Source: an uncultured Prevotellaceae bacterium
GTDB lineage: Bacteria > Bacteroidota > Bacteroidia > Bacteroidales > Bacteroidaceae
Length of the DNA stretch: 39,550 nucleotides
Reading direction: 5' to 3'
Assembly: GCA_902792635.1 (NCBI GenBank)
Contig: CADBAG010000021.1
Span: forward strand, 1 to 39,550
The translations under genes and the position numbers were made by a program. Of the stretch, positions 25,209-33,190 are shown piece after piece; the stretch's first letter is position 1, and each line of letters starts with the position of its first letter. The notes under the pieces are model-generated. The model was not told the origin of the DNA, ran no database searches, and saw only the letters and a program-made list of their open reading frames with translations.

Positions 25209-25216
25209 CAAAATTA
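25209..25216 (-). promoter_or_regulatory. -7 box for pta-ackA
   Basis: Read on minus this is TAATTTTG, a perfect TAnnTTTG, 61 bp upstream of the pta start. A -33 box is not clear. It lies just past the terminator 25226-25257. Confidence 0.55.
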
Positions 25217-25225
25217 CAAAAAAAT

Positions 25226-25257
25226 ATCCTTATGTACTACTACACAAGGATTTTTTT
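25226..25257. terminator. terminator between cdaA side and pta
   Basis: ATCCTT (25226-25231) with TGT (25233-25235) pairs with ACA (25242-25244) and AAGGAT (25246-25251), with one mismatch. Seven T follow on plus and an A run lies before it, so it can work on both strands. It would end the folP-cdaA transcript before the pta promoter. Confidence 0.7.
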
Positions 25258-25316
25258 ATTTTCATTTTTGAGTTTGCGCTTAAACTCCTAACTCCTATCT
25301 CCTAACTACTAACTAT

Positions 25317-25666
25317 TTCGAGCTGTACGGTTGAAATTTGGGATTCTGATAATGGCAATAGGAAGTAGCCAAACTGACGTTGAATGCCCTCGAAGAGGGC
25401 AAACATGGTTAGCCCCACGTGAGGCGTAGCCGAAACGTGGGGCTGGAATGGTGCAAATGACCTGAATACCGGCCTCGAAGAGGGCGAACCTATAAAACCA
25501 GCACCCCGCCAAGGTTCGCCCTCTTCGAGGCCGACAGGTTAGGTTAAACCGCCCGATGTTAAACCCCAGGTTACGTCGCTGCGCTCCTTACCTGGGGCTA
25601 ATCATGTGGCACCTCTTCGAGGTGCTTATTCAACGAGGACGTTAATTTTCAACCGTACAGCTCGAA
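25317..25666. mobile_element. 350-bp stem-loop element with 20-bp terminal inverted repeats
   Basis: TTCGAGCTGTACGGTTGAAA at 25317-25336 is repeated as its exact reverse complement at 25647-25666. Inside are five palindromes: GCCCTC/GAGGGC at 25386-25400; AGCCCCACGT/ACGTGGGGCT at 25411-25444; a perfect 21-bp stem at 25471-25491 with 25512-25532; CCCCAGGT/ACCTGGGG at 25564-25597; GCACCTC/GAGGTGC at 25609-25625. There is no credible gene. The right end abuts the cdaA stop codon. It looks like a non-autonomous REP/MITE-type element; related stem-loop arrays occur in Bacteroidetes, to my knowledge, but the mobiliser is unknown here. Confidence 0.8.
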
Positions 25667-26443
25667 CTATTTTGTCACGATCTCTTTCGTCAGCAAGCTC
25701 TCTAAGTCTTCGGCAGAGAGGCGCAAGCGGAAGTTGCCCTTGATGGCTGCACTGATGCGCCCCGTCTCCTCAGACACGACGACGGCGATGGCATCAGAAG
25801 CTTGGGAGATGCCGAGCGCTGCACGATGGCGGAGGCCTAACTCCTTGGGGATGTCCATGTTGTGGCTCACCGGAAGGATGCATCCTGCGGCTTTGATGCG
25901 GTGCTTGGAGATGATCATGGCACCGTCGTGGAGCGGTGAGTTCTTGAAGAAGATGTTCTCAATGAGCAGTTTGTTGATCTTGGCATCGATGAGCTCGCCC
26001 GTCTGCACAATGTCGTCGAGTGGGGTAGCGCGCTCAATGACGATCAGTGCGCCCACCTTACCTTTCGCCATGTCCATGCACGCCCATACGATAGGCATGA
26101 TAGCTGTCTTGTCAGCCTGCTGCGTACTGTCGCGGTGGAAGAAGAAGTTGAGAAACTTCCTCGCCCGCTGCCGCTCACCGATCTCATAGAGAAACTTGCG
26201 GATCTCGTCCTTGAAGAGCACGATGAGGCCGATGACACCCACCGACACCAGTTTGTCCATGATGCTGCCCAAGAGCCGCATCTCCAACACTTGGGAGACG
26301 AAGAGCCAGGCAATGACAAAGATGATGATGCCGGTGAATACGTTCAGTGACCGACTCTCTTTCATGAGCCGGTAGAAATAGTAGAGCAGCAGGGCTACCG
26401 TTACTATGTCGATGATGTCTTTAATGCCGAAGGAGAAGAACAT
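25667..26443 (-). CDS. cdaA: diadenylate cyclase CdaA
   Basis: A 258-residue membrane diadenylate cyclase making c-di-AMP from two ATP. Three membrane helices occupy the first 75 residues (IDIVTVALLLYYFYRLM, NVFTGIIIFVIAWLFVSQVL, then a third one). The DAC domain follows with the catalytic SPLHDGAMIIS around 168 and GLRHRAALGISQASDAIAVVVSEETG around 205-232, both intact. It is downstream of folP on the same strand, with a 53-bp gap filled by AT-rich repeats. Its stop codon touches the 350-bp element. Confidence 0.95.
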   Translation of the reverse strand: MFFSFGIKDIIDIVTVALLLYYFYRLMKESRSLNVFTGIIIFVIAWLFVSQVLEMRLLGSIMDKLVSVGVIGLIVLFKDEIRKFLYEIGERQRARKFLNFFFHRDSTQQADKTAIMPIVWACMDMAKGKVGALIVIERATPLDDIVQTGELIDAKINKLLIENIFFKNSPLHDGAMIISKHRIKAAGCILPVSHNMDIPKELGLRHRAALGISQASDAIAVVVSEETGRISAAIKGNFRLRLSAEDLESLLTKEIVTK

Positions 26444-26446
26444 GTT

Positions 26447-26513
26447 AATTACTAATTACAAATTACTAATTACTAATTTAAATTACTAATTACTAATTAC
26501 AAATTACTAATTA
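26447..26513. repeat. AT-rich direct repeat between cdaA and folP
   Basis: A 26-bp sequence beginning AATTACTAATTACAAATT occurs at 26447-26472 and again at 26488-26513, with AATTACTAATT variants between. The second copy forms the last codons of folP. A shorter relative (AATTAGTAATTAAG) lies between the Fe-S factor and lpxH at 21813-21826. Confidence 0.85.
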
Positions 26514-27366
26514 AGGTTATTGCCTGTACAGCTTCTCTCACATCATGCACACGGAGGATGTTAGCGCCGTTGAGCAAAGCAATGACGTTGACTACCGTCG
26601 TGCCGTTGAGCGCTTCGTCGGCCGTGATGCCGAGCGTCTTCCAGATGAGTCGTTTGCGCGAGAGACCAGCGAGGATGGGAAGGCCCATGACCTCCAGTTT
26701 GCGCTGCTCATGCAGAATGGCGAAGTTCTCTTCCTGTGTCTTGCCGAATCCATAGCCCGGGTCGAGGATGATGTCTTTCACGTGAAGGTCACGCAGTTGC
26801 TGCACTTCTTTGGAGAAGTTGATCAGCATGTCGTGAACGTTGCCCTGAACCGACATGAGGATATAAGGTACCTTCAGACGACCCATCATGCGAAAGATGG
26901 CGGGATAGTCCTTGAACTTGTCATCCGTCTCCGCATCCACATCGTAGTGCTCTTTGAGTGGTTTATCCACGATACCCGTGATGCCGCCTTCCGACACATC
27001 GTTGATGATGTCGGCGCCATATTCTTCCACGACCATGCGCGCCACCTCGGGGCGGTAAGTGTCTACAGACAGAGGTATGTCGGGCTGCTCACGGCGCACG
27101 ATGGGCAGGGCATGGCGCAGGCGCTGCATCTCCTCTTCCTCACTCACCTCGTCGGCTCCCGGGCGTGTGGAGAACGCGCCTACATCAATGATCTTGCCGC
27201 CTTGCGCCACGATCTCGTAGGTGCGGTCTGCAATCTCTTTCTCCGTCTGCTTGCGGCTTCCGGCAAAGAAACTGTCGGGGGTGCAGTTGAGGATGCCCAT
27301 CACAACAGGCTCCTTGAGCGAGAACAGACGGCCTTTAATATTTAGTGTATAGTCCATGTCATTCAT
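26497..27366 (-). CDS. folP: dihydropteroate synthase
   Basis: A 289-residue TIM-barrel enzyme joining p-aminobenzoate to the pterin in folate synthesis; target of sulfonamides. Motifs: GILNCTPDSFFAGSRKQ near residue 25, IIDVGAFSTRPGADEVSEEEE around 60, LSVDTYRPEVARMVVEEYGADIINDVSEGG around 100, DIILDPGYGFGKTQEENFAIL around 195 and GLSRKRLIWKTLG around 235. Complete. The last residues (LISNL) are encoded by a copy of the AT-rich repeat, so the 3' end may have been extended by it. Confidence 0.96.
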   Translation of the reverse strand: MNDMDYTLNIKGRLFSLKEPVVMGILNCTPDSFFAGSRKQTEKEIADRTYEIVAQGGKIIDVGAFSTRPGADEVSEEEEMQRLRHALPIVRREQPDIPLSVDTYRPEVARMVVEEYGADIINDVSEGGITGIVDKPLKEHYDVDAETDDKFKDYPAIFRMMGRLKVPYILMSVQGNVHDMLINFSKEVQQLRDLHVKDIILDPGYGFGKTQEENFAILHEQRKLEVMGLPILAGLSRKRLIWKTLGITADEALNGTTVVNVIALLNGANILRVHDVREAVQAITLISNL

Positions 27367-27410
27367 ATTAGCGCAATGCTTTAAGCAATTGGTTTATGCA
27401 ATGTTTTATG

Positions 27411-27418
27411 CAAATGTA
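27411..27418 (-). promoter_or_regulatory. -7 box for folP-cdaA
   Basis: Read on minus this is TACATTTG, matching TAnnTTTG, 44 bp before the folP start. No convincing -33 box. Confidence 0.5.
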
Positions 27419-27439
27419 CAAATTAATTTTGGGTTTAAC

Positions 27440-27470
27440 TTTGCAGAATGGATTAATTATACTATTTTTG
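27440..27470 (+). promoter_or_regulatory. consensus promoter for the envelope operon
   Basis: TTTG (27440-27443) and TATTTTTG (27463-27470) are 19 bp apart, an ideal Bacteroidetes promoter. TAACTTTG at 27436-27443 overlaps the -33 box and could be a second -7 box. ATG 27499 follows. Confidence 0.82.
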
Positions 27471-27498
27471 CAAAGAAATATAGGGAACAATAATAGAA

Positions 27499-29406
27499 AT
27501 GAGAATCATCCGTCGTATTGCGCGGCTTTTCATGCTGCCTTTGCTTAAGAATGGCGTATTTTTCGTCACGATGTATATCTTAGGTATACTGTGTGCTTAT
27601 CTCACGCTCCCCGACAATGGTAAAGCGGAGGTTTACGACAACCTGTGGCTCGAGCTCTTCCTCGACCTCTACGTGGCGTGCGTCATCCTCGCTGTTATCC
27701 CTCGTAAGGTGCGTCTGTGGGTGCGCCGTTGCCTGTATGTCATCCTCTACGGAGTGGCTATCACCGACGTGTTCTGTTTCTGGAAGTTCGGCTCCGTCAT
27801 CACTCCCTCGATGCTCATGCTTGTAGGCGAGACCGACAGCCGTGAGGCAGGTGAGTTCTTCTCCACTTATCTCTCACCCGACGTGCTCACGTCGCCCGTG
27901 ATGTGGATCATCCTGCTCATCCTTGCCCATATCGTCATAGGCCTGCGCAAACCCGTGTGCCGCCTGCTTGGCATCAACTATCGCAAGTTTCGGGCACAGC
28001 TCAACTTCGGCTTCCTGCGCTTTTTCCATCGCTACATGCTCTATCCGGAGTGTGGCGTGCTTGTCATGGCGCTGCTTGTGTGGAGCTGCATTACGAGCTG
28101 GAACAACAAGAAAGGCCTGGCACAGCTGATGACCGCCAATTCTGTGGGAACCATTGAGCATATCCTCACCAACCCCGATCACGGCAACACTTATCTGCCT
28201 ATCTACCGCCTCATGTTCTCGATGTACAGCAACCATCTTGCTTCGCAGCAGGTGGAGAAATGTGTCGAGGCCTCGCAACGCGTGAAGGTCGACTCCTGCT
28301 CTTTCCGCTCGCCTACGATCGTCCTGATCATCGGCGAGAGCTACAGCAAAGCGCACTGCCAGCTCTACGGCTATCCGCAGAAAGACACGCCCCGGCAGCG
28401 GAAACTGGAGAAGAGCGGCTGGCTGACGAAGTTCAATGATGTCGTGTCGTGCTGGAACCTGACGAGCTTCGTCTTTAAGAATGTGCTCTCGATGCATGTC
28501 GTGGGGCAGAAGGGCGAGTGGTGCGACTATCCGCTCTTCCCGGAGCTCTTCCGCAAGGCAGGCTACCAGGTGACCTTCCTTACCAACCAGTTCCTCCTTG
28601 CGGCTGGGCAGGCTGTCTACGACTTCTCGGGCGGCTTCTTCCTCAACGACCCACAGTTGAGCAAGGCGCAGTTTGACCTCCGCAACACGCAGCTCCACCC
28701 CTATGATGACGGCTTGCTGTCCGACTATGACAACTTCTTGAAAGAAGGTAAGATCAAGCTCTCCGCCAACGGGAAGCATGACCATCCCAACCTCATCATC
28801 TTCCATCTCATCGGTCAGCATGTGAGCTATCATACGCGTTATCCAAAAGACCGGTCAAAATGGCATGCTGACGACTATAAGGAACTGCGTCCGGACATCG
28901 CCAATAATGGCTACAAACGGCGCATGATTGCCGACTACGACAATGCCTGCCTCTACAACGACTCTATCGTCACCCAGATCGTGAAGCGGTTTAAGAACAA
29001 GGACGCCATCGTCATCTATATGCCCGATCATGGCGAGGAGATCTATGAGCCGGGCCGCAATATCCTCTGCCGCAACCACTCCAGCGCTGTCGACTGGCCG
29101 TTGGCACACTACGAGTTTGAGGTGCCGTTCTGGATTTGGTGCTCACCGAAATATGCGCACCGCCAGCCTCAGGTCTTCGAGGCTATCAAGGAGGCAAAGA
29201 ACAAACGCTTCATGACTGATGCCCTGCCGCACATGCTCGTATGGCTCGCCGGCATCTCTTCAAAGGATTATCATCCGCAGTACAATCTGCTCTCGCCAGA
29301 ATATGACGAGATGCGGCCGCGAATCTTGAAGAACAGTGTCGATTACGACCAGTTGCGGTCCGCGAACAACGCTTCGCAAGGCGCTGCGCTAAAGAAAAAA
29401 GAATAG
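27499..29406 (+). CDS. phosphoethanolamine-transferase-like sulfatase-fold membrane protein
   Basis: A 635-residue EptA/CptA-like protein. The N-terminal 200 residues hold about five membrane helices; the C-terminal part is a periplasmic alkaline-phosphatase-superfamily domain. Metal and catalytic landmarks: IVLIIGESYSKAHCQLYGY (Glu280), SCWNLTSFVFKN (Thr322 at the place of the EptA nucleophile), HLIGQHVSYHTRYP around 435-448, MPDHGEEIYE around 507 and a later NHSS. Such enzymes move phosphoethanolamine from phosphatidylethanolamine to lipid A or surface glycans. The substrate is not known. First gene of an operon with two acyltransferases; the next starts after 17 bp. The Asn-rich C-terminal tail is not conserved in my memory. 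Confidence 0.88.
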   Translation: MRIIRRIARLFMLPLLKNGVFFVTMYILGILCAYLTLPDNGKAEVYDNLWLELFLDLYVACVILAVIPRKVRLWVRRCLYVILYGVAITDVFCFWKFGSVITPSMLMLVGETDSREAGEFFSTYLSPDVLTSPVMWIILLILAHIVIGLRKPVCRLLGINYRKFRAQLNFGFLRFFHRYMLYPECGVLVMALLVWSCITSWNNKKGLAQLMTANSVGTIEHILTNPDHGNTYLPIYRLMFSMYSNHLASQQVEKCVEASQRVKVDSCSFRSPTIVLIIGESYSKAHCQLYGYPQKDTPRQRKLEKSGWLTKFNDVVSCWNLTSFVFKNVLSMHVVGQKGEWCDYPLFPELFRKAGYQVTFLTNQFLLAAGQAVYDFSGGFFLNDPQLSKAQFDLRNTQLHPYDDGLLSDYDNFLKEGKIKLSANGKHDHPNLIIFHLIGQHVSYHTRYPKDRSKWHADDYKELRPDIANNGYKRRMIADYDNACLYNDSIVTQIVKRFKNKDAIVIYMPDHGEEIYEPGRNILCRNHSSAVDWPLAHYEFEVPFWIWCSPKYAHRQPQVFEAIKEAKNKRFMTDALPHMLVWLAGISSKDYHPQYNLLSPEYDEMRPRILKNSVDYDQLRSANNASQGAALKKKE

Positions 29407-29423
29407 AGAATAAAGAAGATATT

Positions 29424-30557
29424 ATGGCTCTTGAAAACATAGGAGGAAACATGCAAGGCCGCGACAGCGACCTGTTGACGCGTGCCGAGTGCAATGTGCT
29501 GCGAGGCATCGCCATCCTTGGCATCTTCCTCCACAACTACTGCCACTGGCTCGGCCCCGTGGTGAAAGAAAACGAATATCAGTATTTCCAACACAATGTC
29601 GACTGGCTGACACGCTGCATCGCTCATGCTGACGGCTTGCTCCCGTGTCATCTCATCTCTTTCTTCGGCCACTATGGTGTGCCCATCTTCCTCTTCCTCA
29701 GTGCCTATGGCCTTGAGCGGAAGTACGGCGGACGACCCGGACCGAGACTTGTGGATAACCATGTGGCTCCAATCCCCTTCATCCGCTACCATTTTCTGAA
29801 GCTCTTCAAGATGATGATCGTGGGCTTCATCTGCTTTACGATCATCGATGCAATAACGCTCGGTTCATGGAAATACAATGTTGAGCAGATTGTCGGGCAA
29901 CTGATGATGATCAACAACTGGTTTGTCAACCCCGATAAGAATATCTGGCCGGGACCGTTCTGGTTCTTTGGCTTGATGCTCCAACTCTACATCATCTACC
30001 GCCTCTTCCTCTACCGTCGCCATTGGGGCTGGACCGTAGGGCTGATGGTGGTGTGCACAGGCGTGCAACTGTTTATGGATCCCGAAGGCGAGACGCTCAA
30101 CTACTGGCGTTATAACTTCATGGGTGGCATGCTCCCGTTCGGCCTCGGCCTGCTCTTTGCACGCTATGGCGAGAAGATCATGATTGTGCGGCTCAACTTC
30201 GGGGGCTTCCTCATGAGTTGGGTGGCATGTTCCTTCTTCATCGTCTCCGCCTCCGAGTCGTTCTACTCGTGGGCCATTGTCCCGGCGCTTGTCTGCTACG
30301 CCTCGGTCTATCTTGTCAAGAGCATCGACCATCTGCCGTGGGCACGGCTGCGCGGCAAGATCTGGTATATCCTCAGCTGGATGGGTAATATCTCAGCTGC
30401 CCTGTTCATCATCCATCCCACCCTGCGCAAGGTCTTCATCCCGATCTCGCGCCGTGGTGATGTCTACACGGGCTTGCTGCTCTATGTCATCGCCTCCCTT
30501 GGCGCTGCATGGCTTGTCATGAAGGTGATGAAGAAAATTCCTTCTCCGAAACTATGA
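29424..30557 (+). CDS. acyltransferase family 3 membrane protein
   Basis: A 377-residue polytopic membrane protein of the acyltransferase 3 (OafA/NodX-like) group, which transfers acetyl or other acyl groups to surface sugars. The N-terminal NVLRGIAILGIFLHNYCHWLG contains the R-x10-H type signature, and GHYGVPIFLFLSAYGLERKYG is the second conserved segment. About ten membrane helices follow, ending WLVMKVMKK. Starts 17 bp after the EptA-like gene and its stop overlaps the next start by ATGA. An earlier ATG at 29424 versus 29451: I keep 29424, which is well spaced from the upstream stop. Confidence 0.85.
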   Translation: MALENIGGNMQGRDSDLLTRAECNVLRGIAILGIFLHNYCHWLGPVVKENEYQYFQHNVDWLTRCIAHADGLLPCHLISFFGHYGVPIFLFLSAYGLERKYGGRPGPRLVDNHVAPIPFIRYHFLKLFKMMIVGFICFTIIDAITLGSWKYNVEQIVGQLMMINNWFVNPDKNIWPGPFWFFGLMLQLYIIYRLFLYRRHWGWTVGLMVVCTGVQLFMDPEGETLNYWRYNFMGGMLPFGLGLLFARYGEKIMIVRLNFGGFLMSWVACSFFIVSASESFYSWAIVPALVCYASVYLVKSIDHLPWARLRGKIWYILSWMGNISAALFIIHPTLRKVFIPISRRGDVYTGLLLYVIASLGAAWLVMKVMKKIPSPKL

Positions 30558-31555
30558 AAATCCCTGATATTGAACTGGCGAACATCTCGCGCTTCCGTGG
30601 CGCACTGATGGGTATCGCCATGCTTATCATCATTCTTTTCCACGTTGACCTGGCCCGCTCCGATATGTTCTTCGGGCTGCGGCGTATGGGCAACCTTGGC
30701 GTGGACATGTTCCTGTTTCTCAGCGGAATAGGTCTGTGGTTCTCGTGGATGAAGACGCCGTCGTACAAGCATTTCTATTTCCGGCGTCTCATCCGCATCT
30801 ATCCGGCATGGCTCATCATCGCCTGCCTCTTTTATATCCCGCGCATTCACGTGCATGATGTCTCCTCGCTCATCAACCTCTTGGGCGAGATAGGCTTCAA
30901 CTGGGGCTTCTGGCTGCACGACGAGCTTAACTTCTGGTACATCCCGGCTATCATGATGCTTTACCTCTTTGCCCCGCCTTACATGGAGCTCATCAAGCGG
31001 CATCCGGTCTATCGCTGGCTGCCCGTAGTGATGATCATGTGGTGCATTCTTGTGGAGTGGGTCACACCTATCCATCATGCCGTGGGACATATCGAGATCT
31101 TCTGGAGTCGTATGCCAATCTTCTTTATTGGTATCAATATGGGAGAGATGGTAAGGCAGAAACGGACCATCGACGGTCAGGGGGTGTGGATGCTGATCCT
31201 CATGTTCGTGATGACCTTTGCCTCCTGTTTCTTCTTGGAGCAGGTACGCCATGGACAGTTCCCGTTGTTTGTCGAGCGCATGCTTTACATCCCCTTGACC
31301 ATCACGTTTATCCTCCTTTGCAACCGTGTGCTGAGGCGTACGCCGCAATGGATCAACAAGTCGTTGGCCTTCGTCGGCTCACTGAGCTTGGAGTGCTACC
31401 TCATCCATCTCCATTTCGTGCTCGACTATCTTCCGAAGTCGTGGGGCTACTGGCTCACCTTCCTCGTCTGCATCGTCATCACCCTGCCGTTGGCGTGGGT
31501 GCTGAGCAAGATCGTGGGGTGGATCAGCAAAGGCATAGAGAAACTTGTCGGGTGA
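30554..31555 (+). CDS. second acyltransferase family 3 membrane protein
   Basis: A 333-residue paralogue of the previous gene. SRFRGALMGIAMLIIILFHVDLA holds the conserved Arg and His, LGVDMFLFLSGIGLWFSW the second signature, and about ten helices follow. I start it at ATG 30554, whose ATGA overlaps the upstream TGA, a normal coupled start; the frame is open further up, to 30509, but that would overlap by 49 bp. The two tandem copies may act on different hydroxyls or on one substrate in sequence. Confidence 0.86.
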   Translation: MKIPDIELANISRFRGALMGIAMLIIILFHVDLARSDMFFGLRRMGNLGVDMFLFLSGIGLWFSWMKTPSYKHFYFRRLIRIYPAWLIIACLFYIPRIHVHDVSSLINLLGEIGFNWGFWLHDELNFWYIPAIMMLYLFAPPYMELIKRHPVYRWLPVVMIMWCILVEWVTPIHHAVGHIEIFWSRMPIFFIGINMGEMVRQKRTIDGQGVWMLILMFVMTFASCFFLEQVRHGQFPLFVERMLYIPLTITFILLCNRVLRRTPQWINKSLAFVGSLSLECYLIHLHFVLDYLPKSWGYWLTFLVCIVITLPLAWVLSKIVGWISKGIEKLVG

Positions 31556-31583
31556 GTGCAGGAATAGTAATTGGGGTAGGGAA

Positions 31584-31602
31584 ACAACCTCTTCGAGGTT
31601 GT
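31584..31602. terminator. palindrome between convergent genes
   Basis: ACAACCTC (31584-31591) and GAGGTTGT (31595-31602) surround TTC. It is the only structure between the acyltransferase and rmuC ends. The core CCTCTTCGAGG also occurs in the 350-bp element (25611-25623), so it may be a REP-type remnant used as terminator. Confidence 0.55.
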
Positions 31603-31635
31603 GTGCAGCCATCAACCCGAAACATGGAAGTAAAG

Positions 31636-33009
31636 TCATTCTTCCGGCATCGGCAGTTTCGCTTTCCGCTTGGGGTTTTCTTTGGCACCATATTTCAACA
31701 GCTTGTTGGCAGAGGTGGCGATGCTTGCCCCGGTTGGTGCCGTGATGGCGCGCAGGGCATCGAAGGCTTTCTGTGTCTTGCCAAGCTGATCATCGGCAGC
31801 CTGGAAGCGCTCGTAGAACATCTGGACGCGGTTGACAAGCTCATCGGCCGTCGCCATGATCTTGTCCTGATTCTCCACCTGCCGCACCTGCCGCCATGTC
31901 ATCTCCAACACGCGCAGCATCATATAGAGCGTCTGAGAGCCTGAGATGATAACGCCTTGGTCGTAAGCATCCTTCCACAGACTCGGGTCGTTGGCAAGGG
32001 CGAGCTGCACGGCACTCTCCGAATAGATATACATCACGACGAAGTCGAGCTTGTTGCCACTGCCACGGAGATACGAACTGTAGTTTTTGTGTGCCAACTC
32101 TTTCACGTGGTTGCGCACGGAGAGGATATGTCGCTGCAAGGCCTCCTCCTTTGCCTCCGGTGTTTCAGCATTATGGTAATCCTCAAAGGCTTTGAGCGAC
32201 ATCTTTGAGTCGATGACCACATCGCGGTTGTCGGGGAAGTGAAGGATGACATCGGGGATCATGCGGTGACCCTCCTCCTCATAGAGTGTGTTGCCATGCT
32301 CATCGCGCAGTGTCACCTGCTCCTCAAACTGCGTGCCTTCCTCTAAGCCCATGTTCTCCAAGAGTGTGCGGAGCCGCAGCTCACCGAAGTTACCCTGCGT
32401 CTTGTTCTCCGACGTCAGCGCCTGCGCTAACTTATCGGCCCGCTCGCCGACCTCCTTGGCTTGCTTGAGGTTCTCCTTGATACTCACGTCGAGCCGCTCC
32501 ATTGTAGTAGCCTGTTCGCGCCCCGTCTTCTCCACGGCTTCGCGCATCTGCTTGAGGTTCTCGTGGAGTGGGGTGAGAATGGCCGAGAGCTGTTCTTTGT
32601 TCGTGGCCGAGAGTTCCTCCGTCCGTTTCTTGAGGATCTCCTCCGAGGCTGTGTTGATCTGTTCGCGGATGAGGTTGCCTTGTTGCTCCATCTGTGCTTT
32701 CTGCTGCTCGCGCAGTTCGTTGAGTTGCTGCTGATACCTGCTTTCCAACTCTGCTTTCTGCTTCTCGGCAGCCTCCTTGACGTCTTGCAGTTGCTTCTCT
32801 GCGGCAGTCCTTGCCTCTTGCAGCTGCCTTTCGGCAGCCTCTTTGTTTTCGCTCAGTTGCTGATTGAGCGTGTTGACCTGCGTTTGCAGCACGTCGCGGG
32901 CAGATACGAGCTGCGTGCGCTCCGAGCCAAAACGGCTCTGAGACAGGAGATAGCCGATGGCGATGCCGGCAATAATGCTGATTATTGAGATGATGATTGT
33001 CATAGTCAT
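31636..33009 (-). CDS. rmuC: DNA recombination protein RmuC
   Basis: A 457-residue RmuC. One N-terminal membrane helix (IIISIISIIAGIAIGYLLSQ) is followed by a long coiled coil (about 30-190, with repeated KEAAEKQ-type heptads) and the RmuC nuclease-like domain (about 190-415): QGNFGELRLRTLLENMGLEEGTQFEEQ, IPDVILHFPDNRDVVIDSKMSLKAFEDY and DQGVIISGSQTLYMMLRVLEMTWRQVRQ. The DSK motif fits the PD-(D/E)XK-like core. Known to limit inversions at short repeats in E. coli. The start could be the ATG at 33009 or at 33003. Confidence 0.95.
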   Translation of the reverse strand: MTMTIIISIISIIAGIAIGYLLSQSRFGSERTQLVSARDVLQTQVNTLNQQLSENKEAAERQLQEARTAAEKQLQDVKEAAEKQKAELESRYQQQLNELREQQKAQMEQQGNLIREQINTASEEILKKRTEELSATNKEQLSAILTPLHENLKQMREAVEKTGREQATTMERLDVSIKENLKQAKEVGERADKLAQALTSENKTQGNFGELRLRTLLENMGLEEGTQFEEQVTLRDEHGNTLYEEEGHRMIPDVILHFPDNRDVVIDSKMSLKAFEDYHNAETPEAKEEALQRHILSVRNHVKELAHKNYSSYLRGSGNKLDFVVMYIYSESAVQLALANDPSLWKDAYDQGVIISGSQTLYMMLRVLEMTWRQVRQVENQDKIMATADELVNRVQMFYERFQAADDQLGKTQKAFDALRAITAPTGASIATSANKLLKYGAKENPKRKAKLPMPEE

Positions 33010-33033
33010 GATTTTCGTTTTAATAATTGGGTG

Positions 33034-33102
33034 GTCGAAATTTTCGACTGCCTTCTGTGTATCAATGGTTTTAGTGCAGTGCCCGGTCTCGTACCGGCCA
33101 CT
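33034..33102 (-). promoter_or_regulatory. structured leader of rmuC
   Basis: Between the rmuC promoter and start lie a palindrome GTCGAAA-T-TTTCGAC (33034-33048) and a hairpin AGTG/CACT with CCGGT/ACCGG (33078-33102). Both would be in the about 100-base 5' leader. They could be an operator or an RNA structure; no riboswitch class is recognised. Confidence 0.4.
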
Positions 33103-33116
33103 TCACTACACCCCTA

Positions 33117-33147
33117 CAAAGTTACGAAAAATACGCGAGATACGCAA
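33117..33147 (-). promoter_or_regulatory. promoter for rmuC
   Basis: On minus TAACTTTG (33124-33117) is a perfect -7 box and TTG (33147-33145) lies 20 bp upstream. Confidence 0.7.
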
Positions 33148-33190
33148 CGGTTTGGGCCCTTCCACCCCTATAGAACAGTGTTAAAAACCC

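Noticed and set aside
25309-25512. Small open frame on minus inside the 350-bp element
   Set aside because: It runs through the inverted repeat and the stems; its residues simply translate the palindromes, so it is unlikely to be a gene.
27874-28833. Open frame of 319 codons on minus inside the EptA-like gene
   Set aside because: The plus-strand protein is complete with all motifs. The minus frame is a GC-driven shadow with no start signal.
31039-31944. Open frame of 301 codons on plus spanning the acyltransferase and rmuC ends
   Set aside because: It overlaps two well-supported genes on opposite strands and crosses their shared intergenic palindrome.
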